From Notospermus geniculatus (taxonomy: Eukaryota; Nemertea; Pilidiophora; Heteronemertea; Lineidae): a DNA stretch of 64,000 bases. A program made the position numbers and the translations under genes. The stretch lies in the NCBI GenBank assembly GCA_002633025.1, contig NMRB01002568.1, positions 36,102 through 100,101 of the forward strand. Direction: 5' to 3'. Positions 23,095-64,000 of the stretch are shown here, in pieces. The notes under the pieces were generated by a model. It was not told where the DNA came from. It saw only the letters and a list, made by a program, of their open reading frames with translations, and ran no database searches. Each line of letters begins with the position of its first letter. Position 1 is the first letter of the stretch.

Positions 23095-25700
23095 AGACGT
23101 TTATCTACACCTATTTTTAAAATAAATCTTGTAAAACAAATATTGACTGAATTGCACAATCTTCGGGGCTGGGTTGTTAAAAACACCAGTTGTGCTATTT
23201 TGGCGTTTTCTGTAGCGTGGCGTTTTTTACCTGCAGTGGGCTTGACTGATGGAGATAAACGCCAAGATGGCTGTCACATCACGTTATGACAAATACATCT
23301 ACTTTTTGAACAAAATGGGCCCAGGTGTTAATCGGTCGTTAACATCACTAGTCAGTCATTTTCAGGTGTATTTTCTCGCGTCTAAAAGACGCGGCTTATG
23401 TAAATGTTGCTGTATGATCAGCCGCGGGAGCAATCATCCGTTGTTACTTATACTCGGAGGAAAGCTAACTACGTCTGGCCCTTTCATTTCCGGCGGCGCC
23501 CGTACATTGCTTGGTCATGCAATATTATGATCATTTAGTGCCAAAGGGATTTCCGCTGGTGAATAACATGGTCAAGACAAATATCTTCGACATGATTTGG
23601 TCAGCAAAGGTCATCCTGTCAAATGAGGCAATTAATAAACGTCAGTCGAAGGGTGACCAATGGAATGCGCAATTAGGTGACATCATTATCTCTCTGGCCT
23701 TGTATGGTAGATGTTTAACTTGATTGATGGTTAAATTAGGATCAGTTCTCACCGACGTCCATGAAAACAGACAGTAAAATCGCTTCGAGCTCATAACAAA
23801 TTACGTTCGAACAGTGAGAAAGCTGAAAAACCTCGCGCCGCGCCTGGCGATCTGGAATGAACAGCAGAAACTGAAAGATTCCAAATGAGGAAAAGAAATT
23901 GAAAAAATAGTTAGAAACGTTTTACTTTATTCTTATTACGTTTCTAACTATTTTCTAACCATTTCGTTCCAATTATAATGGGCTCAAAATGTAAACAAAT
24001 TGTCATGCATGGTGCCTCTGCATGGTAACTGCGTGAGGATATATAAGGAGGTTCCCCATTTCGAATGTTGGGTAGTCATAAGTATTGCCATATCAACCTT
24101 ATCCGAGAGTTTGAAAAAATGCTAACATTGAATAAGATGCTAAAAGATATGAGAACGAAACGGACTATAAACGATGACACCTTCTAATGTATAATCCCGT
24201 GGACAATGCAGGTGTAAAGGCAAAGAATGTCCCCAGGAAAAACTGTCCCAGGAACAAAAGATCCTATTGTTACATTCTAATCTCTGGGGATTGGTTTTCT
24301 ATAGTCATGCCGCTTATTCCGTCATTCAACAATAGAAGTGGACACTTTTTACAGGGGAACACTCTGTACCGTTACACCGGGTTATATTGTCAAAATCTAC
24401 CAACAGGTTGATGTTCTTCGTCATTTCCACACACATGAAGAACGGTTCGTTTCTAATCAAAGGTGGCGGCAACAGGTCTGGGAAAAAGAATTACATGTAA
24501 CTCATTGTTAATATCCGGTTATAAGGGAAATGAAATGTAAAGGGAATGTTATCGGGGTAAAAAAAGAAACTGTTGGAAGCCTAAAAACAGTACCCCCTAA
24601 GGAAACACGTGTCGGCCAAATCAAAGCTGGTGTTTTTTAGGTCTCGAATCCCTAAAATAACGATCAGAGTGTCTCTTTCTTTGATTTATTATGCGTCTAC
24701 AACGCATCCATCCGATTGAATATTCTCCCACCACCTGCAACATCTTTCTTTACCATTCCAATCCTTTATTCGTTATTAAAATAAATGACAACGTACAATA
24801 TCCAACGACTCATATTAGGAACGCAAACTCGCAGCACGGAACCCACTAATTAATTCTCTCAGATTTGCTCAGCTTCTAAGTTCGGTCGATCTGTCTTTGA
24901 TCCGGTAATTAAATTATTCCTTGATTTCCTGATTCGCTGTCGTGGTTTTTCGTGATATCTGTTTGTGAAACATCGTCATCGACACAAGTAGTGGTTCTAA
25001 ACATGGCAAGTGGGTCAAGGTAAATTAGAACGGTTAGGGGTAAACTTCAAAGGTAAAGTAATCCATGATCTTTTGGGGAAAGAGGAAATCTGCGAGTTGA
25101 TTGCCTATCTGTGTGAGGCTAACTGATATGAGACGTTTGGTCAGTGTGTGGGTTTCATACGGTGTACCAAAAATAGATTATCAACTTTTGGGTATACGCA
25201 TACCAATATGCACTTTCGCACTTGCACCATGTGTCTTTTATGTTAGACATCGCCATCTCACTGTTGGCACGTTAGATTCAAGTATCTGAAGCAGCGTGGA
25301 ATGTGGCCATCTCATTTGAGGGATCCCACGCGTGAAATCCTTCAAGTTAGGATGCTGCGGATGGCCTCACTTACTTTCACCATTTTTTCGCTTTGTCCCC
25401 GATGGCTGTGACGCTGGCATGCTTTTAGGATAATTTACCGATAGCGCCCCGGGTTCTCATATCGTCAAATTAATCAACACAGAGAAGGAACACGATAACC
25501 CGATTACACGGTAAAGAAATCGTACGCCGCCAATTTTTCAGCCTACTTGGTTTAAAATTCACGAGTTCGAATAGCACGCCCCCGGTACAACGCAATACAT
25601 AACTGGCCGTGTCTATTTCTTGGTCGATTTTTACGCAGTAAAGAACTAACCAAGCAATATGTAACGCCACTTCTAAGTTAGCCAAGGGCAGCGATAAGCC
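23095..25700. other. Intergenic, no gene seen
   Basis: Open frames here (for example 23249-23530 and 24187-24411) lack flanking splice sites in agreement with their reading frame and show no recognisable family. A short hairpin GTTAGAAACGTTTTACTTTA..TTACGTTTCTAACTATTT lies around 23910-23955. Unique AT-rich sequence otherwise. Confidence 0.5.
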
Positions 25701-26168
25701 ATAAGCCCTTGTTACACTACATAGGGCCGATTTTATAAACGATAGCTAAGATAAACCTCGGTTTAACCATCGGCTGTTCTGAAAACCGCTAATTAATCAA
25801 AGTAAACATTTTTACTTTTAGAATGTTTGGCTATCAACGATTCATAAAATCGAAAAATTTATTTCGGTTAGCAAACAGTTTGTCAACTATGGGGTGATGA
25901 AACCCGATGGTTATCTTAGCCATCGTTTATAAAATCGGCCCATTGAAATCCCCGGGTTTTTTGACACCCGGGTCTACCCGGCTCTGAAAAATCCCTCCTG
26001 AGGCCCGGTGCCCGTCAACACTACTCAAATTTTGTGACGGGGACCTAAATTAAACCCTCCAAAAACCGTTCGAGCTCGAAGGGGATTATTACACCGCGTT
26101 TTTAACAGGTGTGGACAGAAAAAAACCGGGTTCGACACGGGTTTTTTATGTAGTGTAACAAGGGCTAT
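25701..26168. mobile_element. Inverted-repeat element (ATAGCCCTTGTTACACTACAT ends) carrying a nested MITE
   Basis: ATAAGCCCTTGTTACACTAC at 25701 is mirrored by GTAGTGTAACAAGGGCTAT ending at 26168. Directly inside the left end sits a complete family D MITE (25723-25942). The remaining interior is rich in CCCGG and AAAAACC/GGTTTTT motifs. No open frame of note. Confidence 0.75.
25723..25942. mobile_element. MITE, family D, copy 2 (nested)
   Basis: AGGGCCGATTTTATAAACGA and its complement ending ATCGGCCCA delimit 220 bp. Opposite orientation to the 15072-15271 copy. Younger than its host element because it splits it next to the left terminal repeat. Confidence 0.8.
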
Positions 26169-26217
26169 AGATTATTAGCAACAACCACATGCGTTCGTCT
26201 GGACTGGCACCATTTCA

Positions 26218-26432
26218 CTGTGACACAGTGTATCGGGCATAACACGTGCTTTAAGCGGCGAATCCACTGTCGCGATTTGGGCTTGAGACGGGGTTGTGGT
26301 CCCTTGCGATCACCTTATATGGCAATCGGAAGTCCTTATAAGGTAACCGCAAGGGAATGCAACCCGGTCTCAAGCCAAAATCGCGACAGTGGATCACCCG
26401 CTTAATGCATTGAATGACAGTGCACACGCCTC
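26218..26432. mobile_element. Foldback element with ~75-bp arms
   Basis: Left arm AATCCACTGTCGCGATTTGG..CCCTTGCG is repeated in reverse complement at 26341-26406, with weaker pairing extending outward (GACACAGTGTATCG against TGCACTGTCATTCA). The two opposing open frames over it are mirror images of one another and not genes. Confidence 0.75.
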
Positions 26433-26919
26433 TATACTCATGTTGTCCTATCACGGTTCTGTTCAATAAAAAATGTAATGTTTTCAGCAAATTAGGATGA
26501 AAAAGTTCTCGGTCATTCACTAATTTCCACCGGATTCCATTATCTTGAGTGCTTCCGATGGCTAAAGAAGGCAAACCATTCATGTCCTCCACCCGATAAA
26601 AAGCATCTTGGCATGGCGTTGTCCTTTTCGATAGCGGAATAATGCCTTTTTTCTATGGAAATGTCGCAAATAAAAAATTGATGGCGGGTATCCCTTGTTC
26701 TTGGTGTTCCTGAGCTCGGGTTTAAAGCGGGCAGCACACAAAGCGAGGAGATTGCGATATCGCAAGCGATCTGATGGTCACCACCGATCCTCTCGCCTAC
26801 ACCGTAGATTAGGCGATATATTATTTGTTGTTGGCGATATGCTCAGCGACAAGTGATTCTTCTCGCCACAACCAGTTTGATGTTAGGCGAGAAGATTTCA
26901 CGGGTCGCAGTCTAAACAA

Positions 26920-27048
26920 TACAGAGTTTTCGCAAAGCCCCCGAAACGCCAACGCGAACGTCTATCCTATTGTTCGCTGCTCTCTTCGTGGCATCGAACA
27001 ATGGGAAGGTTCGGGTTGGCGTTTCGGGGGCTTTGCGAAAACTCTATA
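26920..27048. mobile_element. MITE family B, best-preserved copy
   Basis: Perfect-looking ends TACAGAGTTTTCGCAAAGCC and GGCTTTGCGAAAACTCTATA surround the shared core with CTATCCTATTGTTCG and TCGTGGCATCGAACAATGGG. Confidence 0.85.
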
Positions 27049-27844
27049 ATAACCGAGACTCCGTGTTGGTCCTTATTCAGTACGTTTAGAAAAAAAACTG
27101 ATGTCGGGCTTCATCGTGAAATTACCCGCTTATATCTAGGCCTAAACAGTGAAAATGCTCATGACAGTCCATAACTGGTCAGCAATATTGGATCGATTCG
27201 AAAGGGTAGGCATACTTGTTGGCGTGGCGTCGACGCCTGAACATCTGGCATTCTCTTCGGAGGACATATCGTGAGTACGCCGTGCATGGCGATCGTGAAC
27301 TTGCCATATTGCAGTATGTTTCTAAACACGTCTACGTGTCTTCTCCATCCTCCTGGTCACCAGTCGTCTCCGCAAGACGTAGTTGACATCGCCGCCGAAA
27401 TACGACTTGCAGAAATGTGGACTTTCATTGAGGTGAGATAGATGAACGACAAAGCAACATATTGCTACGTCGCTATCACAGTTCAAAGGACTGGATGCAG
27501 ACTAGAATCGTATAGAGTTAAATACCAGTGTCATTCGCATTTTTGTACGTAGTCAAGTAAAAGAAAGGTCATGATTTGGGATCCAATTTAATATCACGGT
27601 GAAAACTGACGACGGCGGAGATCATTGACACGTCCTGGGATTACGAAAAGCTTTTTTTCTGAGAACGTGGTTCGTCGGTCAGGATAGTTTTCAAAACCAT
27701 CTGATAAAGTGGTTACAGTGAATCAACAGGAGTAGATGGTGAGTCGGCATGTGTTGTGTATTTGTGGGTCTGCTGGTTTTTAGGGGCGGGTTCATTGCCA
27801 TTATTGTAATTCTAGGCCGACAGCGAGGTTCCTGTTATTGAGCT

Positions 27845-27965
27845 TACAGAGCGTTTCGAAAAGCCCCCGAAACGTGAATCCTTTTGTTCGGTACTCTCTT
27901 CGTGGCATCGAGCAGTCGGATTGGCGTTCGCGTTGGCGTTTCGCGGCCTTTGCGAAAATTCCCCA
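27845..27965. mobile_element. MITE family B, diverged copy
   Basis: TACAGAGCGTTTCGAAAAGC at the left and GCGGCCTTTGCGAAAATTCC at the right. The core CTCTTCGTGGCATCGAGCAG is recognisable. Confidence 0.7.
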
Positions 27966-28037
27966 ACAACTAATGAGAGACGTGGCAGAGAAAGTTCCGG
28001 TCACACCCCATGAACGCGATTTACCATAGGCCTAGGG

Positions 28038-28208
28038 CCAATAGGAGCTGTCAGTCAGTTGACCAGCAGAAGTCACTACGGCCCAATTAAATGCTAGCGG
28101 AACCATTCATGGTTGACTGAGCACCAATCAGGAGAATTTTCTATTGTATTGGTCCGCTAGAACTTTGCTGCCGTCTTTTGGCGATAAGCGCGGCTGACTG
28201 CTCCTATT
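28038..28208. mobile_element. MITE, family A (AATAGGAGC ends), copy 2
   Basis: Same ends and interior landmarks as the 9751-9923 copy and in the same orientation. The divergence (many substitutions, few indels) shows two independent old insertions and not a recent duplication. Confidence 0.7.
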
Positions 28209-28564
28209 CATAGGCCTACTTCTTCTCCGACAGGCTTGTGTAGTACCGGAATCGGGATATGCTTCGTTTGAAACGGAAGCGTTTTCTGTTCCGCATACCG
28301 GTCGGTCGGTGCAGAAGTAAGAATCGGCCCTTTGGCGTTACGGCAAACGACCACAGTATTTCATAGTATAGACCCCTTCATTCTGTAGTGTAGTAGGCCT
28401 ATTCCAACATCCATTCACACGTGCGCCAACGCCTACATTGCAAAAGACACGCCTGTTGCTGAAGTCGCGTGCCTGCCACATGGTTCACACGTCCGGAAGT
28501 TGAGACCTTCTCGGATAATTGGTAAGTCGGCAGGTTTACTCGTCTAAAGATTTTTATCGCCAGG

Positions 28565-28680
28565 GGTGACTTGTCCGCAGGCCCCTTCTTAACCTTTGAC
28601 TTTTGAACTTTCGGACGAAAGTGGTGACTTGTCCGCAGGCCCCTTCTTAACCTTTGACTTTTGAACTTTCGGACGAAAGT
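28565..28680. repeat. Exact 58-bp tandem duplication
   Basis: Unit GGTGACTTGTCCGCAGGCCC.. (28565-28622) is repeated without change at 28623-28680. Each unit also contains an internal ACTTTCG/CGAAAGT inverted pair at its end. Confidence 0.95.
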
Positions 28681-29566
28681 GGGCCGTCAAACTTCCCCTT
28701 TTCCTGACCTCATAAAATATATTCATGCCTACATGTAGGACTGGGAATCTTATTCCTTATCCCCCGGTCTTGAGGCTTCAGATTTGGATACGTTACCCCT
28801 GCATGGGCTGATTGGCAGTCTCTGAATCTCCTCGCGGCTTATTGGATTATTCTCCAAGTGTTAGTTTGTCAAAGGTGAGCGTGTTTACCTTTTTATTGGA
28901 ATATGAATGAAACCATAGACAGTAACTTGCAGCGTAAGTAGCTTTCCCATGGGGAAATCTTTCAGATGACGGCAATGCGTATTCTCTAACAACTTACGAC
29001 TATCGTTTATCAGTAATGCTGGATTTTCATTCAGCTTAGCGGTAAAAAATGTCTCTTTGATCGAATGAACTCCTTCGGGAGAAGGCACTTGATCCTGTTC
29101 ATCAGGGGGAGCACGAGAGGTGATCTTGATATTCCCAGGGTCTCATTCAACTCAGTTGTTCGTCTTTTCTATGAAATTCTACCGTGACAGTTGATTGCTG
29201 TATTATGTTTTCAGCAATTTCCATCGGGCTTCTTTCGTAAAGTGAGCTTTTCATTGAGAAATAGGAGCGCTATTTGCACATTTTTGATGACTTGACGAGA
29301 TATTGCGGAGAACAGAAAATGCAATTGATACATCAGGATAGAGCAGGTTTGGTTTGTGATTTCGTGATACTGGTGTAAAAGCGCACCAGTTCGACGCTGA
29401 CGCGAAAGTGCGGTTGAAACAGTCAATGGACTCAACATAGAGGTGATTCGAACGCCGACGCTGACGTTACCGCCGACGCCGACGCCATATGCTGGTGGAA
29501 ACGAGCCCTACCTGGCCATTGTGAAAACTCACAAAAGATCTCACAAACAGTGTTTACACAAAAAGC

Positions 29567-29674
29567 CATCCTGAGAATATCAGGCGTTCTTAGTGCTCGC
29601 TACCTTCGTCGCCGCACGTTTGTCTGCGGTGACGAAGGGAGCGAGCAGTAAGAACGCCTGATATTCTCAGGATG
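29567..29674. mobile_element. Foldback MITE, CATCCTGAGAATATCAGGCG ends
   Basis: Arms 29567-29617 and 29624-29674 pair almost completely (..TTCTTAGTGCTCGCTACCTT against AGGGAGCGAGCAGTAAGAAC..). Diverged relatives with GGTGACG..GGAG..AAGAA..CTCAGGATG lie at about 4595-4690, 47199-47375 and 59165-59240. Confidence 0.8.
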
Positions 29675-29947
29675 CAAAAAGTGGTAACAGTAACACCAAC
29701 GATTCACCTAAACTGCAGCGGATGTTAGCTTAGACAGTTCCTGATGTGGGATCAAGCTGCAAGTCCGCAGGCTGCTATGGCATTTCAGTTGTACTCGACG
29801 CGAGTGGAATATCCTGTATCTTATTGTCATTTCCAAACAAAGTTCCCATGTAAATGATACTCCCAGTGGACGGTACGTTGCTCTATGGAAGAGCTAACTC
29901 GAACAGTCTGAACCGACGACGCCCGCCAATGCATCATCGCCTTCATT

Positions 29948-30009
29948 NNNNNNNNNNNNNNNNNNNNNNNNNNNNNNNNNNNNNNNNNNNNNNNNNNNNN
30001 NNNNNNNNN
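29948..30009. other. Assembly gap (62 N)
   Basis: Run of N of 62 bases. One further single N lies at 10381. Distances across the gap may be wrong. Confidence 0.99.
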
Positions 30010-30490
30010 TAGTAGTCATTCTACTTAACACGTCACTACCATTTCTATCTTTTTTTTATTATCCCGCCTTGTATCTCATCGATTCTGTTCGTCGAAAGGC
30101 AAAGCCAACATGCTCCTACACCTAACTAATCGGCCATATTCACAGCATCGCTGGCGACCGCGCATACAAGAATCTACCACCTTCTCATCGGCTTCCATGT
30201 CCTGGTTCGACTAATCTAAAATCAGCATCCATCGATCCAGCTCTGATACAGCCTCATAAAATTGATATATGGAAGCTGAACATTTGCGGACTTTGCATAA
30301 TCAATTTTCCTCCGAGAGTTTAGCACCCTCGTGTGCCAGTCGTATCAACGCTTTTTCCATTCGTGGGTGGATGAAATGAATTCATCTTGAGAATACGACC
30401 GGGTACTCATAGGTTTACGTCATACGAATAGAATTCCTATCATTACATGTATCCGATATCCAAAATACAGCAAAAAACGACACACAAAAT

Positions 30491-30666
30491 GACAAGTATA
30501 AGTAAACCCGTCTCCGAATTTTGCAAATTTTCGATCCCAACCGGGGTCTTCCTAAGGCACTTTCCAGCTCATTCATTTCTGGGATCTCTACTAGAAAGTG
30601 CCTGAGGAAGACCCCGGTTGCGGTCGAAAATTTGCGAAATTCGGAGCCGACTTTACTTATACTGTC
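30491..30666. mobile_element. Foldback element with CCGGGGTCTTCCT arms
   Basis: Left arm 30491-30566 (AAATTTTCGATCCCAACCGG..) is mirrored by 30594-30666. Related single-arm fragments with ATTTTCGACCC..CGGGGTCTT occur at 8255-8295 and 58460-58500. Confidence 0.8.
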
Positions 30667-32134
30667 ACTAACTTCTGCCAAATATAGAAAACAAACGTTT
30701 CCAAAAAATTTTTATTGAGCACTGGGTAATGCTAAAGTACATACATAGATTCACAGTGCATACATTTGTAGCTCTTTCTACAAGACGTTATACTCCGGTT
30801 ACCAGCAGATGCCAAAACCTTTTCAACAATCTTCAGTAACAATTCCTTTGAGGGCCACTTAACAGAGATCTCACAGTGGAGTAGGGTGCAGGATATTCCT
30901 CTGAAATGTACGTAACTCTGCCATGGAGTTAGTTACTAAATCCTGTCACTGTAAGATGATTCATTGTCCCTGATAGTCCAAGATATGTTCCCAGTCATAA
31001 ATCCATATTCCCTTTTATACCCGCAGGAGGACAAGGTTTACCTGCTTTGTTCAGCCAAACATCCTTTGATTGTGAAAATATCACAGATAGACCAGGCAAA
31101 CCGAACTGTGAACTTGAAGATCCCCAGTGCCTTGACCGTGTAGCCCAAACCACGGCGCATGTATGCAGGGCCTCTCAGAACGGATCTAGGAGGGGGAATC
31201 CACAACTAATGTGCTACTCCCCAATTCCACAGCTGGCTCAAACAAGTCTAGATGGTTCATTTTGCATACTGGCTGGAAGTTCTATAACTGCATGTGAACA
31301 ACAGATGGGTACACAGGGAGAGCCCACACCGAGGAATCCATACCTCCAAATACAGTGGCGTTGAGGGAAAAACCAAAGATTTACCAGTATGTATCTTCAT
31401 CTTCTTTATTTCAATGTTATAACACATGCCAGCATGATTTTCTGACTATCTACAGAGGGTTACTGATATTTACAGAAATGCATCTTCCTAGCCATCAAAC
31501 AGGACCCTCAAATCAGAGAGTGCCTTGTTTATTTTACAATGTCAATGAATAACCAGGGGAGGGCTTGAACATTTTTGCCCTTCTATGAATCCCAATGACG
31601 ACTTCTGCCTGACAGGTCCCAATATGAGGAAGATGTGTGCAACTGTTACATGAACAAAACAAATTATCCACAGTATATACACAGGAATCTAGTGAACACA
31701 ATCATACACAAAAATGACATCACCAACCGTAAATCATTGCCATCACATTCACTCTAACAGAAATTTAAGCACATTGTTATATACACTTTTAAAAATAACA
31801 AATGCAAAGAAAGATTGCAAACTTTGTACATAATGTACACAGTAGCTTCCCTCCAATTTGTGAAGCAAAGGAGTAAGGAACATATTGAACTAGTGCTGTA
31901 TGTTTTTAAAATAGATGTGATCTATCCAATGAGAAAAAATCTGGGAAACGTAATGCACACACAAAGTAAAACTTCACACCTCAACTGTGAAAACAAATGA
32001 GTATATTTTCCAGTAAAATCCCACCCAATCCTTGAGATTTGAATGGGATGCAAAATGCATGTTAGACTTAAGCCACATTATGAGTTACAGTCCTCACACA
32101 TACTAGTATCGCACCTCGCTGCCTGTAGGCAAAT
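30667..32134 (-). other. Probable long PACRGL 3' UTR
   Basis: Downstream (minus strand) of the PACRGL stop there is 1.4 kb of AT-rich, repeat-poor sequence ending near an AATAAA on the minus strand (30711-30716 as TTTATT). The plus-strand open frames at 31047-31552 show no splice or family support. Whether the whole stretch is transcribed is inference. Confidence 0.4.
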
Positions 32135-33565
<1,431 letters not shown>

Positions 33566-34883
33566 TCTTTCCACTATGGTACTGAGACCTTTAACTAGGC
33601 CGGGACCTAATGTTAGGCCTATGGAGTTAGGATAACTTGATGTCACCAAAGATCTTCTTTTGCTATTCTCCAGGGGGTGAGACTCAAGAATTAAGATTCC
33701 ATTTTGGTCCTTTCAAGTCACTGACTGTAATAAGAGATTTTTGATGATTTAATGAACGAGTGATACATAGGCCTAGTTTATAGCAAGTGATCACATGCCA
33801 CTGGTACATGCGGAACTGTCCGACTTACGCCCGGTATGGTTTACCGTAGGCACTGAACCACCACGCTGCCGCACAAGCGTAGCCGTTAACTCTAACAAGA
33901 AACCAGAACAGCAGAAGGCTAAAAATTGTAGCATTTTAGGCCTACGTTTACGAGTACAGTAGGCCTAGGCTAGTGAGTAACGTAAAAGGCTACAGTTGGA
34001 CGGCAGATCATCTAGGCCTATAAAGTATAATTCACCTTACTTCAACATGGGAAAAGTGCCAAGCTTGGAAATGTAGATCATCTAAGCCAAAAAACGGGCG
34101 ACACTTTTTGTAATCTCAGTATAGGCCTATACGGTATAATCAGTCCAGTGATTGTACCCTGCACTACAACACTGCATGTGCACTGCATGCATGCAGTGAG
34201 TGTGAGTGTGACACTGTGAGTGTGTGTCTGTCACCACCAGTACCACTCTGGCACTGCACAGAAATAGAAATAGAAATGCTGCAGTGCATGTCACTAATTT
34301 ATGTGACACTTTTTTGATGTCTCAATCAATTTCTATTGCTTATTATTTACGCCAAACGAGACATGATGGTGTACTATACATAAAGAACACATCTAGTTAC
34401 AGATTGTATTCAAATAGTCAAGATGACACGTCTCAACCTGGCTTTATTACATCTGAAGTGATGGAATGAAATTCCTTTCCCACAGATGGATTGCCATTTT
34501 GTTTGAATTGAATTCTGGGTTGAATGCTTTCGCGCCTGCGCAAATGTTGCCAGGGAAAACCGAATCACTAAAAACACTGTATTCCAAATCAATAATTTCA
34601 GCCATATATCCAGTATAACTACAATATTATAAAAATTTATAGCATATTATAACTATTAATAGCTACATTTTAATCAGCAACTATTAGAATCAAAGGACTT
34701 GTTCAAGTGTATGCAGAACTATATTTGGCCAGAGCATGGACATTTGTTTACATGGCCTGAGTGAACAGTCTCCAGCAGGTGCTTGCTGTTTGACATTCCA
34801 ATTTCCTGAAAAATGATGTAAATTATTGCAATTTTCTTCAGCGGTTTACAGCTGTTACTCAGTGCTGGTGAAGAACATTCACC
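33566..34883. promoter_or_regulatory. Divergent PACRGL-CFAP46 intergenic region
   Basis: About 1.3 kb between the two start codons. Contains an NRF1-like site CGCGCCTGCGCA at 34531-34542 and, just after, GTTGCCAGGGAAAAC at 34546-34560, which matches the left half of an RFX X-box (GTTGCC) with a weak right half. Several TAGGCCTA words lie at 33600-34130, and a GTGTGAGTG-rich short repeat at about 34190-34235. Promoter positions themselves are not established. Confidence 0.45.
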
Positions 34884-63340
<28,457 letters not shown>

Positions 63341-64000
63341 TTTCATGTTGTGACTCAAGGAAATGTTCTCTCAGTATTCACTTTTGTCTGCTTTTTCCAG
63401 ACTGACGGTGAAGACGATGACGAGAAGGAGAACACGAATCACATGGGCCACAAGTTGGGTGGTGTGGTGATGAGGGAGGTCTGGACCGACACGGCCGAGG
63501 TCCTCATCAAACAGGTAAACACTCCGTTCAGAATCAGGAAAACGGATCAAGATACTGCCAGAAGTATCCAGTCCATGTGAGAATTTTCCTCCCTCAAGTC
63601 GGCACTCTACGGGCAACTTGTCGTAAAATCTATGGGTTGTCATTTGTTCCATTAGTCTGAGCGTAAGTCCTACAGAAACCAACTATGGTATGGTGAGTTG
63701 CCCATGGAGAGCCAACTGGCCAGAGATAATTTTCACGTAGTCAACAGTCTTGGGACTTTGATAGAACTAGACAATTATTTTGCTCATTCTCATGACATAA
63801 TTTGTTGTTTCTTCCAGGGCATGTATCAACCGGCCAGAGACATGTTAAATGAAGCACACAATGCTGCCATTGCATTTGATGACAAACCATTGATTGCCCG
63901 CATCTTGTGTAACTTTGGCGTGATGGCTTATCAGGAGGCTCAGTATGGACAGTGTGCTAATTTCATGAGGGAAGCTCAGGTGAGGGCAGGTGTCTCCCTT
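63341..64000 (+). pseudogene. Partial duplicate of CFAP46 exons 37-38 abutting the last exon
   Basis: From TTTCATGTTGTGACTCAAGG onward the sequence matches 51353-51990, including the intron 37 MITE. Exon copies are 63401-63514 and 63818-63979, same lengths (114 and 162 nt), open, with three apparent residue changes (D to E and D to G in the first, Y to C in the second). Similarity stops or weakens just after the second donor (GTGAGGG). Annotated as a duplicate fragment; it may be an assembly artefact. Confidence 0.85.

Noticed and set aside
31047-31552. Plus-strand coding sequence downstream of PACRGL
   Set aside because: No acceptor/donor pattern or recognisable motif; region better explained as PACRGL 3' UTR or unique intergenic DNA.
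33566-33649. Upstream extension of PACRGL (MVTSSYPNS..)
   Set aside because: It would start at TTG, not ATG; the first ATG in frame is at 33565.

Overview
This is nuclear DNA from an animal. The genes have many short exons, GT-AG introns and AATAAA poly(A) signals, and the spaces between them are packed with small inverted-repeat transposons and tRNA-derived SINE-like pieces. All three recognisable genes have vertebrate counterparts and two belong to cilia. Together with the short introns and the abundant TAGGCCTA/TACATGTA/TACCGGTA words, this suggests a marine invertebrate (deuterostome or lophotrochozoan); I cannot name the phylum from sequence alone.

Layout: (1) 1-6044, plus strand: the last 16 exons (about 630 codons) of an SMCR8 orthologue, a DENN-type subunit of the C9orf72-SMCR8-WDR41 complex; its 5' part lies upstream of the window. 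(2) 6045-30490: about 24 kb almost without genes. It holds at least fifteen inverted-repeat/MITE-like elements, several nested, two tRNA-like SINE heads, a 340-bp direct duplication and a 62-bp assembly gap. The only credible coding sequence is the 5' end of a small multi-membrane-span protein at 9161-9538, with a phase-compatible second exon at 9987-10067. (3) 32135-33565, minus strand: a complete six-exon PACRG-like (PACRGL) gene of 238 codons. (4) 34884 to beyond 63340, plus strand: CFAP46 (TTC40), a central-pair C1d projection protein, resolved here into 59 phase-consistent exons (about 2,904 codons).

PACRGL and CFAP46 are divergently arranged with about 1.3 kb between their start codons, a plausible shared regulatory region for two cilium-related genes. 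CFAP46 has helical/TPR-type blocks separated by Ser/Pro-rich and Lys-rich linkers. Its C-terminus looks like a CHAT (caspase-like) domain that has lost its catalytic His and Cys.

At the right edge the last CFAP46 exon runs abruptly into a roughly 650-bp near-copy of CFAP46's own exons 37-38 (51353-51990). The native stop codon is therefore not visible. This is either a local tandem duplication or, more probably, a haplotype/misassembly join.
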